From: CAYRJD01 sp964424585
GTDB taxonomy: Bacteria > Actinomycetota > Acidimicrobiia > Acidimicrobiales > Poriferisodalaceae
Reading direction: 5' to 3'
Assembly: GCA_964424585.1 (NCBI GenBank)
Contig: CAYRJD010000050.1
Span: 1-14,334 of the forward strand
Length of the DNA: 14,334 nucleotides
The first letter of the stretch is position 1, and each line of letters begins with the position of its first letter. A program made the position numbers and the translations under genes. The notes under the pieces were generated by a model. That model did not search any database. It saw only the letters and a program-made list of their open reading frames with translations, and was not told the origin of the DNA. This document shows, piece after piece, positions 1-7,260 of this stretch.

Positions 1-627
1 GAACCCGTGCTGCAAAGGCTCGGCTCGATCGAGCAGACCCAGAACGAAATGTCTGGCCGGCTCGACATCATCGAGCAGCACACGCCAACCGCGCTCGAGC
101 ACGACGCGGCGGCTGCGACCGTGGCACCCGCGACAGCAACAGATGCTGTGGCATCCGCGATTGACGCACACGCGACCGAAGCGACCGAAGCGACCGTGGC
201 ACCCGCGACTGCGACTGCGGCGGCGGCGACGAAGTCGACAACGAAGGGCAACGGCAACGGCCTCACCGTCAAGCAGTTGCTCGCCGTGCTCGGTGCCTTC
301 GCCGTCATCTACGCCGCCGGGTTCGGCTTCGTCGGCTACCAGATCGCCGACCTGAGTCGCCGCATCGACACCCAAGGCACGGAGATACGCGCCGAGGTTC
401 GTGAATCGGAAGCACGGATCAACGCGCGGATCGACATGCTTGTCGACCGGGTCGAGACACTCGAGGAGCGTGTCGCTCGTATCGAGGTCGCCGTCGCGGA
501 GATACTGGTGCGGCTCGCGGCGGTCGAGCAGCAACTGACCTACGCCGATGCCCGACTGGCGCGCGTCGAAGGAGCGCTCGACCTGCCGCCGCTGCCGCAA
601 CCCTCACTCGACACCAGCGACGCGTAA
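1..627 (+). CDS. Coiled-coil single-pass membrane protein, paralogue 1 (5' end outside the window)
   Basis: The frame is open from base 1 and its first residues match an internal part of the downstream paralogue (the EPVLQRLGSIEQTQ block), so the true start lies upstream of the window. The visible 208 residues hold a short amphipathic N-terminal helix, an Ala/Thr-rich linker (about residues 36-80), one membrane segment (about 92-115, core LLAVLGAFAVIYAAGFGFVG), a long coiled coil with regular Arg/Glu/Ile spacing, and a short Pro-rich tail with the LDLPPLPQP motif. The same layout occurs in three other genes of this window. I do not recognise a characterised family. It is probably a membrane-anchored, self-associating protein, with the orientation unknown. 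It is followed by 247 bases before the next paralogue, which has its own strong ribosome site. Confidence 0.8.
   Translation, partial: EPVLQRLGSIEQTQNEMSGRLDIIEQHTPTALEHDAAAATVAPATATDAVASAIDAHATEATEATVAPATATAAAATKSTTKGNGNGLTVKQLLAVLGAFAVIYAAGFGFVGYQIADLSRRIDTQGTEIRAEVRESEARINARIDMLVDRVETLEERVARIEVAVAEILVRLAAVEQQLTYADARLARVEGALDLPPLPQPSLDTSDA
250..442 (+). repeat. Duplicated membrane/coiled-coil block, copy 1
   Basis: This block aligns with 1349-1541 at a constant offset of 1099 bases. By eye there are only about 4 mismatches in 193 bases. It covers the membrane segment and the first part of the coiled coil. Confidence 0.8.
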
Positions 628-874
628 CGCCTCGCCCCGCGTAGATCGCGCGCTGGCGCCTACGCGCGGACGACTCGCTGACGGGCCGCTGGCGCGAGCT
701 GGCGGCGAGCGCTGACGACCTCGCGAGCGCTGATGCGCGGAGGGGGTGACACCCGCGAGAGACGGCCGCGCCGGTGGGTTTGAAAAACCCTCTTGGCAAT
801 TCGCGCCAAACCTGCTTCAACTATGGCCAGCGCGCGACCGTCGCGCGCGAAGGCAAGCCCAAGGAGGCAGTACC
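628..874 (+). promoter_or_regulatory. Intergenic region ahead of paralogue 2 with two small inverted repeats
   Basis: This 247-base gap separates paralogue 1 from paralogue 2. Its first half is GC-rich and has an 11-base direct repeat (GCGAGCGCTGA at 705-715 and 723-733). The second half has two adjacent inverted repeats: GGGTTT/AAACCC at 776-790 with a 3-base loop, and TTGGC/GCCAA at 793-809 with a 7-base loop. TTGGCA at 793-798 could be a -35 element, but no good -10 lies at standard spacing (816-821 is TTCAAC). A promoter for the downstream run is likely here because this is the only long gap upstream of it. The exact elements are uncertain. Confidence 0.35.
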
Positions 875-1705
875 GTGAAATACATGACCGAAGACCCCAG
901 CGTCAACGGCAAACCCCACGACCCGATGCGCGACCCGGCGGCCGAGCCGCCGCGCGACGTGCCGCGCGGATCAGCACCGGACACGTCGCCCGACGAGCTG
1001 CGCAACATGTCGCGCGACGCGTCACGCCAGGCATCGACCGGCGGCGAAGCTGACGGCGTGCCCGGCAGCGGCGACTCAGACTCGATCGAGGCGATGCTCG
1101 GCCGAGCCATCGAACCCGTGCTGCAAAGGCTCGGCTCGATCGAGCAAACCCAGAGCGAGGTGGTCGAGCGGCTCGACATCATCGAGCAGCACACGCCATC
1201 CGTGCCTGCGCATGACACGCAGACGGCGGCACCCGGGGCAGCAGCGACGACAACAGATGCTGTGGCATCTGCGGTTGACGCACACGCGACCGAAGCGACC
1301 GTGACGCCCGCGACTGCGGCGGCGACGAAGTCGACGACCAAGACGAACAACGGCAACGGCCTCACCGTCAAGCAGTTGCTCGCCGTGCTCGGTGCCTTCG
1401 CCGTCATCTACGCCGCCGGGTTCGGCTTCGTCGGCTACCAGATCGCCGACCTGAGCCGCCGCATCGACACCCAAGGCACGGAAATTCGCGCCGAGGTTCG
1501 TGAATCAGAAGCACGGATCAACGCGCGGATCGACATGCTTGCCGACAAGGTCGCTGCCCTCCAGGTCGCCGTGGCGGAGATACTGGTGCGGCTGCGGGTC
1601 GTCGAGGACCGCCTGGCACACGCCGACACCCGACTGGCACGCCTCGAAGGAGCGCTAGACCTGCCGCCGCTGCCGCAGCCTCCGCCGAGCGCCAGCGAGG
1701 AGTAG
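875..1705 (+). CDS. Coiled-coil single-pass membrane protein, paralogue 2
   Basis: This is the complete member of the family, 276 residues. The GTG start is chosen because AAGGAGG (861-867) lies 7 bases upstream; the frame stays open to 746, but no better start exists there. The 13 bases across the start (GCAGTACCGTGAA) recur at the start of paralogue 4. Layout: a disordered, charged N-terminus (1-70), an amphipathic helix (70-107, IEAMLGRAIEPVLQRL and following), an Ala/Thr-rich linker (108-158), a membrane segment (about 166-188), a coiled coil (about 190-260) and the LDLPPLPQP tail. There is no signal peptide, and no cysteine or catalytic motif stands out. The function is unknown; a membrane scaffold or anchor is the simplest guess. 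The gene ends 4 bases before a possible CTG start of the next paralogue. Confidence 0.85.
   Translation: MKYMTEDPSVNGKPHDPMRDPAAEPPRDVPRGSAPDTSPDELRNMSRDASRQASTGGEADGVPGSGDSDSIEAMLGRAIEPVLQRLGSIEQTQSEVVERLDIIEQHTPSVPAHDTQTAAPGAAATTTDAVASAVDAHATEATVTPATAAATKSTTKTNNGNGLTVKQLLAVLGAFAVIYAAGFGFVGYQIADLSRRIDTQGTEIRAEVRESEARINARIDMLADKVAALQVAVAEILVRLRVVEDRLAHADTRLARLEGALDLPPLPQPPPSASEE
1349..1541 (+). repeat. Duplicated membrane/coiled-coil block, copy 2
   Basis: This copy matches 250-442. Its first 129 bases also match 2046-2174 at an offset of 697 with about 2 mismatches. The near-identity at silent positions indicates recent duplication or gene conversion. Confidence 0.8.
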
Positions 1706-1726
1706 AGCGCTGTCAGCCGAGCCGCC
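1564..1726 (+). repeat. Duplicated 3' block, copy 1 (end of paralogue 2)
   Basis: This block aligns with 2261-2423 at an offset of 697 with about 3 mismatches in 163 bases. It runs through the stop codon and 21 bases beyond it, including the in-frame CTG, so the repeat unit includes the intergenic junction. Similarity breaks right after the GCCGAGCCGCC stretch. Confidence 0.8.
1697..1712 (+). promoter_or_regulatory. Ribosome site inside the end of paralogue 2, pointing to a CTG start
   Basis: GAGGAG at 1697-1702 is followed by 7 bases and an in-frame CTG at 1710-1712 that would start paralogue 3 with residues LSAEPP. The annotated GTG at 1773 has no comparable purine tract. The same arrangement recurs at 2394-2409. 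A CTG start is rare, so this is a suggestion. Confidence 0.4.
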
Positions 1727-1772
1727 GCACAACAGGTCGCGCGAGGCGTCGACCGGCGACGAAGCTGACGGC

Positions 1773-2402
1773 GTGCCCGGCAGCGGCGGCTCAGACTCGA
1801 TCGAGGCGATGCTCGGCCGAGCGATCGAACCCGTGCTGCAACGGCTCGGCTCGATCGAGCAAACCCAAAGCGAGGTGGTCGAGCGGCTCGACATCATCGA
1901 GCAGCACGCGCCATCCGTGCCTGCGCATGACACGCCGACCGCGGCACCCGCGACAGCAGCGACGACAGATGCTGTGGCATCCGCGGTTGACGCACCCGCG
2001 ACAGTAGCGGCGGCGGCGGCGGCGAAGTCGACGACCAAGACGAACAACGGCAACGGCCTCAGCGTCAAGCAGTTGCTCGCCGTGCTCGGTGCCTTCGCCG
2101 TCATCTACGCCGCCGGGTTCGGCTTCGTCGGCTACCAGGTCGCCGACCTGAGCCGCCGCATCGACACCCAAGGACACGAGCTGCGCATGGAAATTCGCAC
2201 CGAGGTTCGCCAGGTGGCCGACAAGGTCGATGCCCTTGAAGAGCGTGTCGCTCGTATCGAGGTCGCCGTGGCGGAGATACTGGTGCGGCTGCGGGTCGTC
2301 GAGGACCGCCTGGCACACGCCGACACCCGACTGGCACGCCTCGAAGGAGCGCTAGACCTGCCGCCGCTGCCGCAGCCTCCGCCGAGCACCAGCGAGGAGT
2401 AA
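1773..2402 (+). CDS. Coiled-coil single-pass membrane protein, paralogue 3
   Basis: It is 209 residues from GTG 1773, with the family layout: amphipathic N-terminal helix (about 10-45), Ala-rich linker (50-90), membrane segment (about 98-120), coiled coil (about 122-192) and the LDLPPLPQP tail. The frame remains open upstream and still encodes family-like sequence (ASTGDEADGVPGSG) before 1773. The true start may therefore be CTG 1710, which sits 7 bases after GAGGAG and would give 230 residues. Against paralogue 2 the N-terminal charged region is shortened and a stretch of the coiled coil differs (HELRMEIRTEVRQVADKVDALEERV), while the last 160 bases are nearly identical. This points to a recent tandem duplication of about 700 bp. 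It is followed closely by the nuclease gene and is probably co-transcribed with it. Confidence 0.8.
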   Translation: MPGSGGSDSIEAMLGRAIEPVLQRLGSIEQTQSEVVERLDIIEQHAPSVPAHDTPTAAPATAATTDAVASAVDAPATVAAAAAAKSTTKTNNGNGLSVKQLLAVLGAFAVIYAAGFGFVGYQVADLSRRIDTQGHELRMEIRTEVRQVADKVDALEERVARIEVAVAEILVRLRVVEDRLAHADTRLARLEGALDLPPLPQPPPSTSEE

Positions 2403-2423
2403 GGCGCTGTCAGCCGAGCCGCC
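2261..2423 (+). repeat. Duplicated 3' block, copy 2 (end of paralogue 3, reaching into the nuclease leader)
   Basis: This is the second copy of the 1564-1726 block. Its end lies just ahead of the nuclease gene, so the junction sequence GCGCTGTCAGCCGAGCCGCC now leads into that gene in its reading frame. Confidence 0.8.
2394..2409 (+). promoter_or_regulatory. Ribosome site inside the end of paralogue 3, pointing to a CTG start for the nuclease
   Basis: GAGGAG at 2394-2399 is 7 bases before CTG 2407-2409, which is in frame with the nuclease gene and would add the residues LSAEPPSE. GTG 2431 has only a weak purine stretch (AAGCGAG) directly against it. The layout copies that at 1697-1712. Confidence 0.4.
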
Positions 2424-2430
2424 AAGCGAG

Positions 2431-3435
2431 GTGCCGCTGGCAAGCGAGCCGGCGAGTGCCGACCCAGCCGCCGTCGACTGGCTGGCGCGAGTGCAAAAGA
2501 TTCGGCGCCAGGTCCACAAGAAACAACGGGCACCGCACAAGCCGCTGCTCATCTTGTATGCGTTGGGGCGTTTACGGAACGACCACGACTCGCGGGTTCG
2601 CTACGAAACCAGCGTCGACGTGCTGAAGGGCTTGCTGTCGGAGTACGGCAGACCCGGAAAGCCGCCCCGGTTGTACTACCCGTTTCAGTATCTGGCGAAC
2701 GACGACGGACTGTGGGTGGTGACGGTTGACGACGAACAGCTCGTGACCGCGGGCGCGAAACCCCTGGCTGACGGCGCGCTCAACGAGCGTCACGCGGTCG
2801 GAAGGTTCTCGCCAGAGTTTGAGGCGGCGCTGCTGGCCGACAGCTCGCTGGTTGATCGCATCGCGACGTACCTGCTCGAGTCGAACTGGCCGCCGTCACT
2901 GCACGACGACATCCTCAGCCGAGTGGGCCTGACGCTGTCTGGGCTGACCGACCCAGCCACCGAAGAAGTGGCTAGCGCGGCGGCTGAAGAGTCGAGCGGC
3001 GGAACAGACAGCGACACGAGCACCCGGCGACGAGACCCTGCTTTCCGCGGCCACGTGCTGCTGGCATACGAGCGCCGTTGCGCGGTTTGCGGCTGGGGCG
3101 GTCGCCTGGACGCTTCACCGGTGGCGCTCGACGCCGCGCACATTCAGTGGTGGGCGAACGAGGGGCCCGACGCGGTGTCCAACGGACTGTGCCTGTGCGT
3201 GCTGCACCACAAGCTGTTCGACACGGGTGCCATCGGACTAACCGACGACCTCGACGTATGCGTGTCGCAGCACTTCCTGCGCGACGACGAGATGACCGAA
3301 ACCTTGGTGCTCGCCTTTTCGGGCAAGCCGATGCGCGCGCCGCAAGATCGCTCGTATGCGCCCAACCGAGAGTTCGTCAAGTGGCACCGCGAGCAGGTGT
3401 TTCGCGAACCAGCACGAGTGGCGAAGAAGACCTAG
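2431..3435 (+). CDS. HNH endonuclease with N-terminal sulfur-binding-like domain (phosphorothioate-dependent McrA type)
   Basis: The protein has 334 residues from GTG 2431, or 342 if CTG 2407 is used. The N-terminal domain (about 15-175) carries HKPLLILYALGRL (36-48), the aromatic/Pro patch YYPFQYLANDDGLWVV (82-97) and GRFSPEFEAALL (124-135). These resemble the sulfur-binding domain of ScoMcrA-like enzymes, which recognise phosphorothioate DNA. An acidic linker (176-200) leads to an HNH domain (about 203-265): Cys217-x2-Cys220, the AAHIQWW segment with His237, Asn251, then CVLHHKLFD with His259/His260. In the family such enzymes act as type IV restriction, cutting DNA that carries the modification. 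The gene follows three coiled-coil membrane proteins on the same strand and shares its CTAG stop with the convergent operon. Substrate specificity is inferred, not shown. Confidence 0.82.
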   Translation: MPLASEPASADPAAVDWLARVQKIRRQVHKKQRAPHKPLLILYALGRLRNDHDSRVRYETSVDVLKGLLSEYGRPGKPPRLYYPFQYLANDDGLWVVTVDDEQLVTAGAKPLADGALNERHAVGRFSPEFEAALLADSSLVDRIATYLLESNWPPSLHDDILSRVGLTLSGLTDPATEEVASAAAEESSGGTDSDTSTRRRDPAFRGHVLLAYERRCAVCGWGGRLDASPVALDAAHIQWWANEGPDAVSNGLCLCVLHHKLFDTGAIGLTDDLDVCVSQHFLRDDEMTETLVLAFSGKPMRAPQDRSYAPNREFVKWHREQVFREPARVAKKT

Positions 3436-4460
3436 ACGTCGACCTCTTGATCGTCGGCGTCGGCACCCTCGTCATCTTCGTCCGATGACTTCTCGGGTGG
3501 GTTGTTCAGCCCCGCAACTGCCGTGTCAACCAGTCGCTCCCACGGCGAGCTGTGAAGGCTGTAGCTGTGAGCGAGCTGGCCCAGCGCGGCGACGCACGAC
3601 AACAGCTCAGCCTTGGTGACGCGCCCCTTGTTGGGTCCATCGGTAAGCAGACCACGCTCGGCCAGCGCCGCGACTACCGCGGCGCGTGCTCGGGGGGCGT
3701 TCACCGACGCAACCCGGCGCACAAGCTCGCCCACCAGGTTCGGCCAAACGACTGGCGGCCACAAGATGCGGTGAACCTGCTCGCGAGACAACTCTGGCAC
3801 TCGGGCTCTCACTGCGGCCGGTGCGCCGCTCAACTGGGAGCGTTCGTGCTCAAGCGTGCGATAAATCTCCGTCGCTAGCTCAACACGCCACCAGCCGCGA
3901 GACACCAGGCAGTCGTTGAGAACCGACACCGCGCCGCGCGCCGCGTGAAGCCCGCTGGTGCGACGCAAGAAGTTGCGAGTTTGATTCTCTGGCGTGTCTG
4001 CTCCCCCATTGCAGAACACCGCGAACACGTCTGCGCCGAAGGTGCCTTGGCTGATCCACTTGGCGTGACAAAGCGTCCAAAACGCAGGCTCAGAGGCCAG
4101 GTTGCGCCCGAGGGTAGAACCGCCGAGGTCGCGATGCCAGTCGACTTCTACCTCAACTGGAGGTGTAGCCATCTCTCCGTTGGTTCGCTCGGTGGTGAGG
4201 CTGGGCAGCTCGGAGTCGTCGGGCGCGTCGTCGCCCAACTCGCGACGCAGATAGGCGTGAGTCGCGTCGGGGCCCTCGCCGACCGCGGCGATGAGTGCGG
4301 CCTGCCGGTCGGCGATGATCTCGTCTTGCGTCTCGGCCTCTGACTCGTCTTGATTGTCGTCGTCGGTCGAGGCTGCCTTCTTCTTCGACTTAGTGATCAG
4401 GCCAGCCTGCCAGTCGGCGTGACGGACGATCACGCTCGCGGCGAGCGTCACGCTGCTCAC
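3432..4460 (-). CDS. Hypothetical protein, last gene of the ATPase operon (weakly DUF6339-like)
   Basis: It is 342 residues from GTG 4460, preceded by AGGAGGG (4473-4467) at 6 bases; the start overlaps the upstream stop as GTGA. It begins with a short hydrophobic stretch, a Lys cluster (KSKKK) and an acidic low-complexity region (about 30-50). A folded core follows from about 100 to 320, with FWTLCHAKWISQGTF, RNFLRR, RGWWRVELATEIYRTL and a helical C-terminal part, then a very acidic tail (about 323-342). The Trp-rich FW...RN...WW pattern recalls DUF6339 proteins, but this is from memory and weak. No catalytic motif is evident. Its tight coupling to the ATPase genes suggests a partner subunit. 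Its stop shares CTAG with the convergent nuclease gene. Confidence 0.8.
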   Translation of the reverse strand: MSSVTLAASVIVRHADWQAGLITKSKKKAASTDDDNQDESEAETQDEIIADRQAALIAAVGEGPDATHAYLRRELGDDAPDDSELPSLTTERTNGEMATPPVEVEVDWHRDLGGSTLGRNLASEPAFWTLCHAKWISQGTFGADVFAVFCNGGADTPENQTRNFLRRTSGLHAARGAVSVLNDCLVSRGWWRVELATEIYRTLEHERSQLSGAPAAVRARVPELSREQVHRILWPPVVWPNLVGELVRRVASVNAPRARAAVVAALAERGLLTDGPNKGRVTKAELLSCVAALGQLAHSYSLHSSPWERLVDTAVAGLNNPPEKSSDEDDEGADADDQEVDV

Positions 4461-5302
4461 TGCTCGCCCTCCTCGTCAAACTCGGTACTGAACTTCTCTA
4501 GAGCGGTCGCCGCGCAGGCTGCGTCGTAGTCAGCGTCGAGCCAATCAGGAATGCCTCGCACCTCCAGTCGGTTCATCAGCTCTTTGGTGATCGGGTGTTC
4601 AAAATGCTCGCCGTCCGCAGCAAGCGAACTCTTGGGTAGTCGCGCGAACACGCCGATCAGCGCGGCTACCCGCAGGTTGCGCTCACTCGGCACCCGAACA
4701 GCCTCATACAGTTCGCGAGCTAAGTTCACTCGAAAATGCGGTGCGTCGCCGGGCTGCTCCGCGATCTCCATTTGCCCGGGATCTAGCTGTTCGTCAACGG
4801 CGAACGTGACGAGTGAGTTCAACAACGGATTGAGCCTTCTGGTGATCGCCTTAGCCGCCCACCAGCCTTGAGGAATGCGCACCGGCGGAAGGTGCTGGTC
4901 GGCTAGGTCGTCGTCGGCTAGTTCATCGCTAGTGGGCTCAGGCCTGATGAGGGGGTGCAGCTCGGCGGCGTCGAGGTCTACGTCGTCTTGTGCCACGACA
5001 CCAGCGAGCAGAAAGGTCGTGTCGGGTCGCACATCGCTCGGCTCCCACGCAATGACTTGCTTGAACTCGCTGGATTGATACTCGCGCGCGTAGAGCGAGC
5101 GTGGGCTGCGCAGCTCGGCCGCGAACTGAGCGCGCTCGGCGGCGATCGCCTCCTGCAGCGAATGCGCCTTAGGGATGCGGTGCTCAACGACGATCTCGGC
5201 CTGATGGCCACGACGCATCAGGTCGACGTCGTATTGGGCGTCTTGCCAGTCGAGGCTGACGCCGTCTTCGGTGAGCACCGGTAGTCGGTCGTTGTTGGTC
5301 AT
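4457..5302 (-). CDS. Hypothetical protein, third gene of the ATPase operon
   Basis: It is 281 residues from ATG 5302, whose first bases overlap the stop of the ATPase gene as ATGA. GGAG lies 11 bases upstream. I do not recognise the family. The first part (about 1-105) looks beta-rich and has a charged helical stretch around HSLQEAIAAERAQFAAEL (47-64). An acidic, Leu-rich linker (about 105-140) leads to a helical C-terminal half with GWWAAKAITRRLNPLLNSLVTF, a region around RVNLARELYEAVRVPSERNLRVAAL, and an acidic end. There is no membrane segment, signal peptide or nuclease motif. The four-base overlaps on both sides imply translational coupling and a stoichiometric role with its neighbours. 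Confidence 0.8.
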   Translation of the reverse strand: MTNNDRLPVLTEDGVSLDWQDAQYDVDLMRRGHQAEIVVEHRIPKAHSLQEAIAAERAQFAAELRSPRSLYAREYQSSEFKQVIAWEPSDVRPDTTFLLAGVVAQDDVDLDAAELHPLIRPEPTSDELADDDLADQHLPPVRIPQGWWAAKAITRRLNPLLNSLVTFAVDEQLDPGQMEIAEQPGDAPHFRVNLARELYEAVRVPSERNLRVAALIGVFARLPKSSLAADGEHFEHPITKELMNRLEVRGIPDWLDADYDAACAATALEKFSTEFDEEGEQ

Positions 5303-7260
5303 GCGGCGACGGGCTCCGTTTCTTGGGTCTTGTTTTCTTGGGCCTTAGGTTGCGGCTTGCTTCGGCGGACGATGTCGAGTTCGAGCCCACGGGTGTCAGC
5401 TAGTGGCTCTGCCAGCCGAATCTTGAGCCGCTGTGTTCCTGACAATGCCGTCAGCAGAGCTTCGCCGCCGTCGGCAGGTTCGCTGATGTCGAGAACGGTG
5501 CGGTCGTCGTCGTGCGTTCTGGCGATGCTGCTCACTGGAACGAACCGGGTCGGCAGCTGCGCCTCGCAGGTTTCGTCGGAGCCGTTGGGCGCGACCAGTC
5601 GCACGCCGATGTAGCGCGCAGAGTCGTCACCTAGGTCGACCTCGGCTTCGATCTCAGTGTCGCCTTCGGCGGCTCGCAGCACATACCGGTAGCCGAGACG
5701 GGTGCCAGCGCGCGGCGCGGCGCGCTTGCGAGGTTTGGGGCGCGGATTCGGCGGCCTCCGGTCGGAGGGATCTGGCTTTGGACCAGTCGGGCTGAGCGAG
5801 CGCTTCGGCTTCACCGACTCGAGCTGCTTCGCGACGCTTCCGTCGACCATCATGAAGTCTTCCGGCGTGAACTCGTGGATGTCTTCCTTCTCGCCGACCT
5901 CATCGCGCAGCTTCACTGCGATCTTCTCCATGAGTCGTTTCAGTTCCTGGCGTTCTTGATTGGTCAGGCGCTTGGTTTCAAGCCCGCGATGCTCGGGGCC
6001 TTCCGCGCTGCGGACCAGTTCTTCCAGCTGTCCCTGCCTCAACGAAAGCACTGCGGTGAACCCGGGTTGACGAGAAAACTGCGTGGCCTCTAGGTATCTG
6101 GTTGCTGACGCAATCCACATTCCCTTTCGAAACAAGATGACGCGCGTGGTGGCACGCACGCCCTCTGCGTGCGGCAGCCACCTGACAGAGATGCCCCGCA
6201 TGAAATCGCCATCAGACTCATTCACCACCACCGAACGCCCGCCTCGCAGGGTGTCTAGTGCCTGGTTGGCGATGACCCCAGAGATCTGCCCTGCCTTCGC
6301 GGCGACCTTCCGCTCGCGCAGCGGTGCGAGCACGCGCTCGATGCTGTCGTCGTCGAGCACTGCGGTGAAAGTCGTGCCATCGTCGCTCACCTGATCGACC
6401 GTGACGGTGAGCTGGCCCGACACGATCGCGTCGACAAAGTTGCCCGCCGCGACCTGCAGGATCGAGTCGGCTACCTCAGGGTCGTCTTCGTCTCGCTGGA
6501 AGCTGTTGAAGCCCGTGATGCACACGATCGTGCCGTTCGAGCCGAGCGCATCTAGGTAGGGCTGCAACAGCGGCGACACCTCGGCCGGGTATTGGCTGCC
6601 GTCGCCGCTGAACATCAGCGTCTGCTGGCCGAGCACCACACGAAAGCCGTCGGCAGACACGTGACGCGTCGGCTTGCCGTGCTCGTCGTGCTCCATGTGC
6701 GTCGCCAAGATCGCTTGGCCTGACGCGACGACACGCTCGTCGCCGTCGTCATCTGCGTAGCGGCTGGCGTAGAGCACGTAGCGGAGGTCTGACGCGCTGA
6801 ACGGCGCGAGGTGCCCCAGACCGAACGAACCCGCGCCGCCCGCGCCCTTGTCGCTGTTACCTGGCGTGAGCAGCGAGTCCATCCGTTGCGGCGTTAGCCC
6901 GATGCCGTTGTCGATGCACAGCAGCAGCGGCACTCTCGGCGCGTCGGCCATCGCTTCGATGCGCGCGATGATCGTCGCCTCGTCGTGCGTCGGCGGCACG
7001 TCACGCTTGGTGCGGTCGCGCTTGGCGGCGTCGAACTTCGCGCGATAGCTATCCCAGTTGGGAATCTCGGCGGCGTCGACCTCGAGGTAGACAAACCTCA
7101 CCTCGCACGGGCGGTCTGCCTTGTCGGCCGCGTCGACGCTGTTTTGCAGCAGCTCGCGCACCACAGGCTCGGGCGACGCGTCGAACTGCGACAGCGCCGG
7201 GTTGGTGAACCCAGCAGGCGCATGAGTGGTTCCGAAGACCAGGTCAATCTGTGCAGTCAC
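5299..7260 (-). CDS. GHKL (HSP90/MutL/MORC-like) ATPase
   Basis: It is 653 residues from GTG 7260, with AAGGAA 9 bases upstream. The N-terminal domain has the GHKL nucleotide-binding motifs in order: N-box RELLQNSVDAA (35-45, with Glu36 as likely catalytic base and Asn40 for magnesium), DNGIGL (117-122), and the lid/G2 motif GGAGSFGLGH (141-150) followed by LAPFSASD. A long middle region (about 190-500) probably matches the transducer-like part of such ATPases. A basic Pro-rich linker lies at about 500-525 (RPKPRKRAAPRAG), and a beta-rich C-terminal domain follows. GHKL proteins of this type dimerise as ATP-gated clamps, and related ones occur in prokaryotic defence operons (the MORC/MutL group). 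No kinase His-box or nuclease motif is seen. It overlaps the upstream gene by 17 bases and the downstream one by 4. Confidence 0.85.
   Translation of the reverse strand: MTAQIDLVFGTTHAPAGFTNPALSQFDASPEPVVRELLQNSVDAADKADRPCEVRFVYLEVDAAEIPNWDSYRAKFDAAKRDRTKRDVPPTHDEATIIARIEAMADAPRVPLLLCIDNGIGLTPQRMDSLLTPGNSDKGAGGAGSFGLGHLAPFSASDLRYVLYASRYADDDGDERVVASGQAILATHMEHDEHGKPTRHVSADGFRVVLGQQTLMFSGDGSQYPAEVSPLLQPYLDALGSNGTIVCITGFNSFQRDEDDPEVADSILQVAAGNFVDAIVSGQLTVTVDQVSDDGTTFTAVLDDDSIERVLAPLRERKVAAKAGQISGVIANQALDTLRGGRSVVVNESDGDFMRGISVRWLPHAEGVRATTRVILFRKGMWIASATRYLEATQFSRQPGFTAVLSLRQGQLEELVRSAEGPEHRGLETKRLTNQERQELKRLMEKIAVKLRDEVGEKEDIHEFTPEDFMMVDGSVAKQLESVKPKRSLSPTGPKPDPSDRRPPNPRPKPRKRAAPRAGTRLGYRYVLRAAEGDTEIEAEVDLGDDSARYIGVRLVAPNGSDETCEAQLPTRFVPVSSIARTHDDDRTVLDISEPADGGEALLTALSGTQRLKIRLAEPLADTRGLELDIVRRSKPQPKAQENKTQETEPVAA

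Noticed and set aside
250..2423. CRISPR-like or mobile-element reading of the repeats
   Set aside because: The repeats are long, coding and follow protein domains. There are no short regular repeats with unique spacers, and no transposase, terminal inverted repeats or target-site duplications were seen.
2431..3435. Homing endonuclease or mobile intron nuclease
   Set aside because: There is no intron or intein context. The N-terminal domain and the arrangement match McrA-like restriction nucleases instead.
5299..7260. Sensor histidine kinase
   Set aside because: The GHKL motifs are N-terminal, and there is no sensor, HAMP or phospho-acceptor His-box region and no response regulator gene next to it.
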